A stretch of DNA of 6,828 nucleotides from Rudanella sp. (GTDB lineage: Bacteria; Bacteroidota; Bacteroidia; Cytophagales; Spirosomataceae), in NCBI GenBank assembly GCA_026785985.1, contig JAJAYX010000236.1:1-6828 (forward strand). Direction: 5' to 3'. The translations under genes were made by a program, and so were the position numbers. The notes under the pieces were generated by a model that did no database searches, was not told where the DNA came from, and saw only the letters and a list, made by a program, of their open reading frames with translations. Position 1 is the stretch's first letter. Each line of letters opens with the position of its first letter. This document shows positions 1 through 6,781 of the stretch, one piece after another.

Positions 1-2056
1 CTTGTCGCAATCCCGTGTTCACTCGAAATGCCAGCGTGGTGCGGGGCCTAAGCGGAATGTAGTGGCGGTAATCGGCATTGAACCGGAGGTACTTAAAAAA
101 CTGTAATCCAGACGATTCTATAAGTTGCTCAACGGTTTTATTTCTCAAGAAATTGAGGGTTGTTCCCCCGGACTCCAGCGCGACCCTGAAAAAATTGGCC
201 CGTCGGTTTTGCCCAAACACGTTCGTATTGTAGGTATAAGCAAAACTCATGTTGGAGGCAAATGAGGGCAGAAAGCTATTATACAGCGTTCGGTTTCCCG
301 TTGAGTCCAGGTTTGCCTTTAGTAGTTGTTCAAATTGTTGGCGAAGAGCCGGGTTTTTGCCCCCGTTAAAACTGGAACGGATCAGGTTGATATCGGCCAG
401 AAAAAACGAATACTGATTTTTGGGCAGTTTTTGCCAGTTATATGACATCGTTGACCGGAAGGTTTGCCGCAGAAAATCGGGCCGGTTGGTATAGTTGTAG
501 CCCAAACTAATTTGGGTTTTTGGATTCAAGTCGTTGAATGTAAATCGAATACGTCCCGGAAAAAGAATTTGCGGAAAAATCAGCGAGGTTGTCAGGCCTA
601 TTTCCGTCGCATAATAAAACTTGTTCTGAGTGGCCGAGGAGTCAGTGGTTCCCGTTTGTAGTCCCGAAAAACCGGTTTGGGCTTCAATACCCGCCCGAAG
701 GTTCGTTTCGAACGTTTCTAATCCGCCGAACAGGTTCCGCACCCGAAACGAAACGTTGCCAAACGGGCCTGGATAGCCTTGCCCCTGGTACAACACAAAC
801 AGCCCTCCTTCGGTGGTAACTTCATATTTTTCGAGTGGAATGGCCCGGATTTCGGTGCGGAGCCGCCGGGCGGTAGTGTCGATAAAATTGATGTTGACAA
901 ACTTGAACTGGTTCAGCAAAAACAGTTGCCGCTGGGTCAAATTGTAGTTACTGATGCTGTATAACTCATTGGGTCGGAGCCGAATTTTGCTGTCCAACAG
1001 GCGGGGGGCATACCGCCGTCCACTATAAAAATAGGTAATTCCATTGGTCACGCTGGTATCCGTTGGAATGATGGTTAGGTTGGTTCCATTCTGAACCGGG
1101 CTTGGGGCAATGGTCACCTTCACATCGCCAATCTGATAAACCGGGTGGGCCGATTGCCGGGGCGGGTTCAGAATACGGATGGTGAAGTCGATTGGGCGAC
1201 TCAGCGTATCGGCGGGGAGCGGGGTTGTGATGTCCTGCACCGAGCGGGGCCGGATATAGTCGCGGCTAAATTCATAGTAGCCATTATTACGCAGGAGTTC
1301 CTCAATGCGGGTTCGTTCGCTCTCCACATTCCCCCCGTCGAAGCGGTCGCCAACATGCAGGAATGTGTCGGCATTTTTGCTTTCTACCAGCGTCTGAATG
1401 GCGGGGTCGGCAATGTCGTAGGTGATAGATTGGAAGACGTATGGCGTTTCTTCATTCACCAAATAATTAACCCGAACCCGTCCATCAATCAGGGTATCAA
1501 CTGAATAGGCAACGGTTGCCCGAAAAAACCCCTTTGTTCGACGCAGGTACTGTTGTAGTTTGGCGGCATTAGCCTGGGCATCGAGGGGTAAAAAATAAAC
1601 GGGTTTTTCGCCCACATTACGCATCACCCAATTGCCTTCTTCGGCATATCGCCGGAGTTTGCGGGCTTCCCGGTTAAATTGTCTATTTAGTTTTTTGAGT
1701 GCCTTTGACTCATCGCCGAGCATCTCGCTTTTTCGCTCGAATTCGGTAGTTTTGGCCGCTAATTCGTTGATGGCCGAGTCGCGATTATAGCCTCTGGAAG
1801 CCGCCTGATAAAACCACAGGGCGGGAGTAATGGGCGTTCGCAGAATCCGGCGGTTGGGTTTTTGGGGAATTAGCCCTTCCAGTTCTTCGCTCGCCACCAC
1901 CCGGTTGCCCCGAATGCTGTTCGTATATAAGAGGTAGTCGTTGGTGCGGGAGGTGTAGCAGCCTGTTAAAAAAATGGATAATGCGCAATGAATAATGTAT
2001 AATGAAAACCGCGCTCCCCAACTCCGCCTAACTGCCGATATACTACTAACCCGCAT
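1..2056 (-). CDS. tamL: TamL-like outer-membrane assembly lipoprotein (BamA/TamA superfamily), 3' end beyond window
   Basis: The minus frame is open from the ATG at 2054-2056 to the left edge, giving 685 complete codons with no stop. The N-terminus is a lipoprotein signal: basic residues R10, R11 and R16, a hydrophobic stretch, then lipobox LTGC with Cys33. Next come the TamL-like segments IRGNRVVASEELEGLIPQKPNRRI broken as IRGNRVVASEEL (48-59) and GLIPQKPNRRIL (61-72), then LWFYQ (80-84). A charged helical stretch at about 94-141 ends in GNWVMRNVGEKPV, a pattern I recall from Cytophagales TamL proteins. POTRA-like repeats follow to about residue 405. From about 408 (YEVTTEGG) amphipathic strands form a 16-stranded-barrel-type domain. 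About 100 residues of the barrel, including the usual conserved loop motif, are probably missing at the edge. By family, it sits in the outer membrane and assists insertion or assembly of outer-membrane proteins, usually with TamB. An in-frame ATG at 2075-2077 is an alternative start and would add seven residues. No Shine-Dalgarno sequence is visible. The assignment rests on pattern recognition; a generic BamA/D15 paralogue is the main alternative. Confidence 0.85.
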   Translation of the reverse strand, partial: MRVSSISAVRRSWGARFSLYIIHCALSIFLTGCYTSRTNDYLLYTNSIRGNRVVASEELEGLIPQKPNRRILRTPITPALWFYQAASRGYNRDSAINELAAKTTEFERKSEMLGDESKALKKLNRQFNREARKLRRYAEEGNWVMRNVGEKPVYFLPLDAQANAAKLQQYLRRTKGFFRATVAYSVDTLIDGRVRVNYLVNEETPYVFQSITYDIADPAIQTLVESKNADTFLHVGDRFDGGNVESERTRIEELLRNNGYYEFSRDYIRPRSVQDITTPLPADTLSRPIDFTIRILNPPRQSAHPVYQIGDVKVTIAPSPVQNGTNLTIIPTDTSVTNGITYFYSGRRYAPRLLDSKIRLRPNELYSISNYNLTQRQLFLLNQFKFVNINFIDTTARRLRTEIRAIPLEKYEVTTEGGLFVLYQGQGYPGPFGNVSFRVRNLFGGLETFETNLRAGIEAQTGFSGLQTGTTDSSATQNKFYYATEIGLTTSLIFPQILFPGRIRFTFNDLNPKTQISLGYNYTNRPDFLRQTFRSTMSYNWQKLPKNQYSFFLADINLIRSSFNGGKNPALRQQFEQLLKANLDSTGNRTLYNSFLPSFASNMSFAYTYNTNVFGQNRRANFFRVALESGGTTLNFLRNKTVEQLIESSGLQFFKYLRFNADYRHYIPLRPRTTLAFRVNTGLRQ

Positions 2057-2085
2057 TATCCATTCTACATTTACCATTATTCATT
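1974..2085. repeat. 112-bp AT-rich inverted-repeat element spanning the tamL start
   Basis: Two exact words recur in inverted orientation. ATGGATAATGCG lies on the plus strand at 1974-1985 and as its complement at 2052-2063 (12 bp). AATGAATAATG lies at 1987-1997 and as its complement at 2075-2085 (11 bp). The order of the two words differs between the arms, so this is not one perfect hairpin. The GC-richer centre (about 2005-2051) is unrelated to the arms. The right arm ends 5 bp before the methyltransferase ATG at 2091 and contains the tamL ATG. The left arm encodes the hydrophobic part of the TamL signal peptide. Simple AATGAATAATG/ATGGATAATG words resemble short dispersed intergenic repeats I associate with Bacteroidota genomes, but this window cannot show whether the element is dispersed. 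Any promoters for the two divergent genes must overlap it or the flanking coding sequence. Confidence 0.6.
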
Positions 2086-2090
2086 AAAGT

Positions 2091-2849
2091 ATGCTTTCCA
2101 AAAGTCGTTCGCAGTTCATTCGGTCGTTGCACCAGAAGAAGTTCCGGCAGGAGCACGGTCAGTTTCTGGTTGAAGGAGCCAAAAGTGTGCAGGAGGTGTT
2201 AGCGTCCGATTTTCAAGTCGAGCAAGTGCTGGCGACCGAAGCCTTCTACAAAGAAAACGTCTTAGGGGCAGACCACCAACGAACACCCGTCGAAATCGTG
2301 TCGGCCGATGAATTAACCCGCATCGGCACCCTCGAAAGCAACAATGCCGCCCTCGCCGTGGTCAGAACGTCGGAAAACCGCCCTCTATTGGCCGAACCCC
2401 ACGAAATTGTCCTTATTTTGGACGACATCCGTGACCCTGGCAACCTCGGCACCATACTCCGCATTGCCGACTGGTATGGCATCACCAAAGTTATTTGCTC
2501 CGAAACAACCGCCGAAGTCTATAACCCCAAAGTGATTTCGGCCAGCAAAGGCTCATTCACGCGGGTACGCTGGTTCTACACCGATCTGGTGGGGTATCTC
2601 CAGCAAAAAAACGCCCAGATGCCCGTTTATGGAGCTTTTCTGGGCGGTCAGAACGTGCATACACTGCCTTTTGACCCGGCAGGCGGTTATCTCATCATGG
2701 GCAACGAAGCCAACGGAATCCGTTCGGAACTTCATTCTTTCGTCACTCAACAAATCACCATTCCCCGCTTCGGCGAGGCCGAATCACTCAATGTGAGCAT
2801 TGCCACAGCGGTGATCTTAGACAATTGGCGGAGAGGATTTATTGCGTGA
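2091..2849 (+). CDS. TrmH/SpoU-family RNA 2'-O-ribose methyltransferase
   Basis: This complete 252-residue protein has the usual length for a SpoU-family enzyme with a substrate-binding N-domain. Residues about 5-95 form the RNA-binding domain (FLVEGAKSVQEVL at 25-37). The C-terminal SPOUT trefoil-knot domain has all three family motifs. Motif 1 is DIRDPGNLGTILRIADWYG (112-130), with Asn118 and the presumed catalytic Arg124. Motif 2 is LIMGNEANGIRSE (201-213), with Gly204, Asn205 and Glu206. Motif 3 is ITIPRFGEAESLNVSIATA (222-240), with SLNVS at 232-236. By family, it transfers a methyl group from S-adenosylmethionine to a ribose 2'-OH in tRNA or 23S rRNA in the cytoplasm, acting as a dimer. 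The target nucleotide cannot be read from sequence, so I give no symbol (rlmB-like is possible). The ATG at 2091 follows TTAAAGT rather than a clear ribosome-binding site and fits the N-terminal length of the family. It diverges from tamL and converges on the gene at 2865. Confidence 0.95.
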   Translation: MLSKSRSQFIRSLHQKKFRQEHGQFLVEGAKSVQEVLASDFQVEQVLATEAFYKENVLGADHQRTPVEIVSADELTRIGTLESNNAALAVVRTSENRPLLAEPHEIVLILDDIRDPGNLGTILRIADWYGITKVICSETTAEVYNPKVISASKGSFTRVRWFYTDLVGYLQQKNAQMPVYGAFLGGQNVHTLPFDPAGGYLIMGNEANGIRSELHSFVTQQITIPRFGEAESLNVSIATAVILDNWRRGFIA

Positions 2850-2864
2850 TTATGATGCGAACAA

Positions 2865-3116
2865 TTAGTGCCGAATCAATTTCACTGTTTTGCTTCGGGT
2901 AGGCGTACTAACTTGTAACAGATATACCCCCGCCGAATTGGCCAACGGCAACCGCTGACGAACAACGTGCCCGGTTGCGTCTGTTTCCTGTTGACCAATC
3001 AACTTGCCGAGTGCCGATATGACCCGGAAGGTCATTGGTTCGCCATTGGCTCCCTGCACCTCTACCTCAACCGATTCGGCATTGGTTGGATTACCCAGTA
3101 TGGTTACCTCCAGTTC
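2865..3116 (-). other. T9SS type-A-like C-terminal sorting domain of the large exported protein
   Basis: Residues about 1140-1222 form the final beta-sandwich. It begins LEVTILGNPTN, passes through FRVISALGKLIG (1169-1180) and RQRLPLANSAGVYLLQVST (1192-1210), and ends in a short basic strand KTVKLIRH. The layout of Asn-Pro near the start, a central G-K/R turn, an AGVYxLxV strand and a basic terminal strand matches type A T9SS sorting signals. By family, this domain directs outer-membrane export and is removed or processed at the surface. It separates from the preceding Cys module at about residue 1128. Confidence 0.85.
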
Positions 3117-6100
3117 AGTGGTTCCTTCGCTCGCTACCCGCGCTACGCCCGTGCAATATTGCTTGAAGTTGAAACTGAAACTGCCACTGTTTTGGCCGTT
3201 CTGCGACACCCGGAGCTGGAAAGCCCCAATGTCTGATCTGGGGTTGTTAACGGCCCAGATCAAATCCGAATTATCAAGTACCCGAAGACAGTTAGCAGGA
3301 TCAGCATTGTTCAAGCCAACAAGGTTCGCGTAGCTGATGGAACTGCCATTGCCCCCGTTGGTAATAATTCGGAAGGTGCCATTCTGACAATTGACACTGG
3401 CAACCCCCACTACCTGGAGAGGTTGTCCCAACGTGTTGGCCGGGCTTCCACAGGTTGATGAATTGACAGGGGGTGGGGGTGTGCTAACGGGAATTGCGTT
3501 AATCACTAGCTGGAAACTGGTAGCGGTAGAAAGCCCTCCCGGATCACTAGCCCTGAGTGTTATCGTGTTCACTCCCGATGCCGAGGGCGTGCCAGTAATG
3601 ACTGTTCCATTAAGGCTCAGACCCTGCGGTAAGCCGTTGGCCGACAGCGATAGCTGACCCGGCGTTTGCGTATCAGTGAACACAGAGCCTACAAAAAGCG
3701 TGTATCCTGTCCCCACGGTCGCCGATTGTGGACTGATGGCATTGACCACTGTGGGAGCAGTATTGGTTGGTGGCGTAACCGGTACAATGGCTGCACTGAT
3801 GACTAGTTGGAAGGCGGTGGTCGTAATCAGCCCCTCTGGGTCAGAGGCCATCAGCGTCACGGTGCTTACCCCTGCCGAAGCAGGTGTTCCACTAATGGTG
3901 TTGCCGGATAAATTCAGCCCTGTTGGTAACCCGTTAGTCAGAAGCACTAACTGAGTTGGAGTCTGGGCATCGGTGAAGACATTGCCCACATTCAGACTGA
4001 AGCCCACACCAACCGTTGCCAACTGAGGCCCCACTGCATTTGCCACCGTGGGGGGCGTATTGGTTGTGACCGTATTTCCCCCCGTATTTCCCGAACAGTA
4101 TGCTTTCATGTCGAAGTCAAAAGCAGTGCCTTCAACGCCGTTCTGGCGGATGCGGATAGTCATGATTTTGGGGTCAGACCGCAGACTCGCTTCAATCATC
4201 TGATTGGGGTTGGTAGTCCAGCCCGTGATGCCAATAGCCGAATATTCTACGGCAGCCCCGTTGCCCCCCGTCGATCCGAAAACAATGGCTCCTGAACTAC
4301 AATTATAGCTGGCTACACGAGCTGCCAACTGTCCTCCTGTAGTGGGTGGATTTGTGACGGTAGCCAGGGTTGTGGTAATCTGAAACGTAGTGGTTGTAGC
4401 CAGGCCGCCTGGGTCAGTGGTCACCAATGTGACAATGCTGACACCCGCCACTGACGGTGTTCCGGTGATCGTGTTGCCCGACAAATTTAGTCCTGCGGGT
4501 AGCCCATTGGCCGACAGCAGCAACTGATTTGGGGTTTGGGCATCGGTGAACACACTGCCCACATTCAGACTGAAGCCCACGCCGACCGTTGCCAACCGAG
4601 GCCCCACTGGATTGACGACTGTGGGGGGCGTGTTGGTTGTTCCGGTGTTGCCCGAGCAATAGGCTCTCAAGTCGAAATCAAAGGCCGTTCCTTCCAACCC
4701 GTTCTGGCGAATATGAATGGTCATGGTTTTAGGATCAGACCGCAGACCCGCTTCAATCATCTGATTGGGGTTGGTGGTCCAGCCCGTAATGCCAATGGCT
4801 GAGTATTCAACGGCAGCCCCGTTGCCCCCCGTCGAGCCGAGGGTAATTGCCCCCGTACTACAATTGTAGCTGGCTACACGGGCGAATAAGGCCGTTGGAG
4901 TGGTTGGCGGTGGTGGCGCAATGTCTGTAAGCGAAGGGGTAACCGGACTGTTGCCCGTGGTCATTCTGGCCCGCCCGAGGTAGATCTCGTCACCAGTCAG
5001 ATTGATTGTCGTGTAAAACCGATAGCCATCTTCCACATACCGTACCATCATCTGTGTTTGTTTACCCGCCGGTGCGTAGGGTTGACTGGCCGCAATCAGA
5101 ATCTGATCGCCACTAACGATGGCTCGTGCAAACGGAAATCGGCTGCGCTTCAGGGCATTGGCGTTCATCCGATACCAGGTTGTTCCTCCGTCGTAGGAAC
5201 ACTCCGTAGTTTGGTTTAAATACTTTTCGGCACCGCTAAACATGTCTCCATGATGCTTGAACAGCCGCCACAAACCATGTAAGTAGTGTTCATAACAGCT
5301 ATAGTTACGATTATTATCCAGGTTCTCGCGGCCTGGCATCACGGGCGCGTTGGGGGTCAAATGGCGCCAGTCGTCCCAGAAAATGGTACCATACGCGCCT
5401 GTGAACCAATAGAAAATAGCCATTCCCTCAGCAACGGCTGGCGGGGCCGGCACTTCTGCCCGTCTTAACTGACCGGTCTCAGTGCTTTGCGTATTGAAAA
5501 GCCACTGCCAGGCAATGCGTTTTTTAGACGAAAGTTTCATATTCACTTCCTGCTCACCCAGAATACCGGCCAGCCAATGGCGGTCTTCGTCGCCGTGGTG
5601 CGGAGCGGCATAGTCCAGATCCGATGAAAGAAAATAGGTGCCGGGCATCTGAAAATGAGTCAAATCGCCAAACGATTTGCCCACAATAGCATCGGGCATA
5701 CCCCGGCCCCTGGTGTTGGTGGCATCAATCTGCCGGGCATGCATACTCCATAACCATTCAGGTGCCGAGTTACTATAGTCCGATGAACGGGAATGTCCGT
5801 GGGAGTTATGGGGGACTGGCCCGATGCCGCCAATTTCCGTATTGGGGCTGATTACCCGGCGGAGTGCCCACATCTTATAGACGTAGAGATTGGCATGTTC
5901 CTGTTGGTTGGCTGCATCGGTTCCCTCGTTTTCAATATCAAAGAAAATTTTACTGAAGGAACTCAGGTTGCCTGTGGATGCACAGTCGTTGAAACCAACA
6001 CAGGAGCCTGACAGCTCGCCCATGGCTGCGGCAAGACTTTGTCGGGATGTGGCCGACCCCGATGGCTGCTCAAAGAAGGTGCTGGAAGCAAACGCACTGT

Positions 6101-6533
6101 TTCTGGCCCAGGGAAGATTAAACGGTGGTAACGCCAGATAGTCCTGGTAGAGAACCAGTGCCCGTTGCTGAAAAGACAATCGACTGGTCCAGTTGGCCGG
6201 GCGATTCGGGTAGTTGTTCACTTCTTCAATCGTCATCCGGGAGTGGTCGATAGACGAAAAACCACGTCGGAAAAGCTTGCTCCAGTCCTGGTTAACGTGG
6301 AGGTTTCTGCCGGCCCCACTAAAGGTGATCGATTTGGTAGGGGGGAGTGTAAAGTCGCCTACCACATCGATGTTCCAGTAACCCCTGACCGACTGCGGAG
6401 TAGGCGAGAAAGCCTGTCTCGGAGTAGCCGTGAGTGGGGTCTGAACCGAGTTTGTCTGGGCAAGTGATGAAGAAAAAGGGGCGATCAATAAGCAGGTAAA
6501 GAGCGAGAGTGCTACGGAAAATTTTAAGTTCAT
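2865..6533 (-). CDS. Large T9SS-exported multidomain protein with putative Ig (He_PIG-type) repeats and unassigned N-terminal domain
   Basis: The 1222-residue protein starts at the ATG at 6531-6533, directly before a Sec signal peptide (Lys4, hydrophobic core 6-20, likely cleavage after SSSLAQ at residue 26). Residues about 50-525 form one large unassigned domain rich in Trp, Tyr and His. It contains FFDIENEG (197-204), PHNSHGH (241-247), PHHGDEDRHW (311-320) and FWDDW (385-389), then a beta-rich end at about 475-523. A Pro/Thr linker (529-547) follows. Next come a Cys-bracketed module (551-626), putative Ig domain 1 (636-720), a second Cys module (738-813), putative Ig domains 2 (826-912) and 3 (926-1012), and a diverged Cys module (1042-1127). 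The Ig-like units show the He_PIG signature NGLPxGLxLxGxxIxGTP. The last ~83 residues look like a T9SS type A sorting domain. It should therefore be exported through Sec and T9SS and end up surface-attached or released. The acidic residues and Trp-rich segments are compatible with a carbohydrate-active or adhesin-like head, but I do not recognise a family and assign no activity. No frameshift is seen. Confidence 0.9.
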   Translation of the reverse strand: MNLKFSVALSLFTCLLIAPFSSSLAQTNSVQTPLTATPRQAFSPTPQSVRGYWNIDVVGDFTLPPTKSITFSGAGRNLHVNQDWSKLFRRGFSSIDHSRMTIEEVNNYPNRPANWTSRLSFQQRALVLYQDYLALPPFNLPWARNSAFASSTFFEQPSGSATSRQSLAAAMGELSGSCVGFNDCASTGNLSSFSKIFFDIENEGTDAANQQEHANLYVYKMWALRRVISPNTEIGGIGPVPHNSHGHSRSSDYSNSAPEWLWSMHARQIDATNTRGRGMPDAIVGKSFGDLTHFQMPGTYFLSSDLDYAAPHHGDEDRHWLAGILGEQEVNMKLSSKKRIAWQWLFNTQSTETGQLRRAEVPAPPAVAEGMAIFYWFTGAYGTIFWDDWRHLTPNAPVMPGRENLDNNRNYSCYEHYLHGLWRLFKHHGDMFSGAEKYLNQTTECSYDGGTTWYRMNANALKRSRFPFARAIVSGDQILIAASQPYAPAGKQTQMMVRYVEDGYRFYTTINLTGDEIYLGRARMTTGNSPVTPSLTDIAPPPPTTPTALFARVASYNCSTGAITLGSTGGNGAAVEYSAIGITGWTTNPNQMIEAGLRSDPKTMTIHIRQNGLEGTAFDFDLRAYCSGNTGTTNTPPTVVNPVGPRLATVGVGFSLNVGSVFTDAQTPNQLLLSANGLPAGLNLSGNTITGTPSVAGVSIVTLVTTDPGGLATTTTFQITTTLATVTNPPTTGGQLAARVASYNCSSGAIVFGSTGGNGAAVEYSAIGITGWTTNPNQMIEASLRSDPKIMTIRIRQNGVEGTAFDFDMKAYCSGNTGGNTVTTNTPPTVANAVGPQLATVGVGFSLNVGNVFTDAQTPTQLVLLTNGLPTGLNLSGNTISGTPASAGVSTVTLMASDPEGLITTTAFQLVISAAIVPVTPPTNTAPTVVNAISPQSATVGTGYTLFVGSVFTDTQTPGQLSLSANGLPQGLSLNGTVITGTPSASGVNTITLRASDPGGLSTATSFQLVINAIPVSTPPPPVNSSTCGSPANTLGQPLQVVGVASVNCQNGTFRIITNGGNGSSISYANLVGLNNADPANCLRVLDNSDLIWAVNNPRSDIGAFQLRVSQNGQNSGSFSFNFKQYCTGVARVASEGTTELEVTILGNPTNAESVEVEVQGANGEPMTFRVISALGKLIGQQETDATGHVVRQRLPLANSAGVYLLQVSTPTRSKTVKLIRH
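3798..4883 (-). repeat. Tandem duplication of a Cys-module plus putative-Ig-domain unit inside the large exported gene
   Basis: The unit coding for residues 551-720 (4374-4883) recurs as residues 738-912 (3798-4322). The Cys modules are offset by exactly 561 bp. Aligned by eye, they agree at 72 of 81 residues (551-631 against 738-818), and long DNA stretches match, for example around 4201-4260 and 4762-4821. The second copy carries four extra residues between module and Ig domain (GNTV region, near 816-823). The front halves of the two Ig domains are nearly identical at DNA level (around 3970-4040 and 4543-4613), and their back halves differ more. This pattern fits a fairly recent in-frame duplication or gene conversion. 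A third Ig domain (3498-3758) and a third, diverged Cys module (3153-3410) extend the array. Confidence 0.85.
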
Positions 6534-6781
6534 TATACTTGGATTTCAGCTTTAGACTATAATTTCCATAAACTTAAAGCCGTTCGGTCTGGATTGATAT
6601 TAATTATTATTAATTTAGTCATTTTACATATAAACAATAACCCCCGAACGTAATGGTATAGAATGAACTGAATCTCTTTCTGAGCGATGACAACAACCCC
6701 ATTTATTAAAAAGCAGATTCTAATTAGTTGACTGTTTGTGAGTTTGTCAGTATATTTCATCTGTATTCAATCAGAACCTCT
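6534..6781. other. AT-rich divergent intergenic region between two exported-protein genes
   Basis: This 248-bp stretch separates the start of the large T9SS protein (minus) from the start of a second exported protein (plus), so it must hold both upstream regions. It contains ATTAAT-TATT-ATTAAT at 6599-6614 and an inverted pair of CGTTCGG (6581-6587) and CCGAACG (6644-6650) whose centres lie 63 bp apart. On the minus side, TAAGTTTA (6569-6576, read on the minus strand) resembles the Bacteroidota -7 element TAnnTTTG, but I find no matching TTG upstream. A 67-codon minus-strand frame inside it (6557-6760) looks fortuitous. No RNA gene or strong terminator hairpin is visible. Confidence 0.6.
6728..6758 (+). 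promoter_or_regulatory. Candidate Bacteroidota-type promoter for the right-edge gene
   Basis: TTG at 6728-6730 is followed after 20 bp by TATATTTC at 6751-6758. This matches the Bacteroidota primary-sigma pattern (-33 TTG, -7 TAnnTTTG) except for the last base. Transcription would start near 6764, leaving a leader of about 18 nt before the ATG at 6782. The match is short and could be chance in AT-rich DNA. Confidence 0.3.

Noticed and set aside
1145..1504. 119-codon plus-strand frame opposite tamL
   Set aside because: The minus frame reads as a continuous POTRA-type protein, while the plus frame shows no domain and no promoter. It is a shadow.
1785..2021. 78-codon minus-strand frame with a hydrophobic start overlapping the TamL N-terminus
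   Set aside because: It is the alternative reading of the inverted-repeat element and the TamL start. The TamL frame has the lipobox and continues for more than 650 codons.
2967..3954. Plus-strand frames of 88-109 codons opposite the large exported gene (for example 3004-3333, 3391-3657, 3676-3954)
   Set aside because: They lie opposite Thr/Gly/Val-rich Ig-like repeats whose codon pattern suppresses antisense stops. The frames recur at equivalent repeat positions and show no protein signature.
3498..4883. Repeat array considered as a CRISPR or non-coding satellite
   Set aside because: The repeats are in-frame protein-domain units of ~190 codons with coding-type divergence. There are no short direct repeats with unique spacers.
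6599..6614. ATTAAT-TATT-ATTAAT palindrome as a terminator or attachment site
   Set aside because: The arms contain only A and T, have no GC stem or T-run, and such words are expected in AT-rich intergenic DNA. No integrase or mobile gene is present.
6557..6760. 67-codon minus-strand frame in the right intergenic region
   Set aside because: It is AT-rich with low-complexity Ile/Leu/Asn runs, has no recognisable domain or ribosome-binding site, and overlaps the expected upstream regions of both flanking genes. Probably fortuitous.
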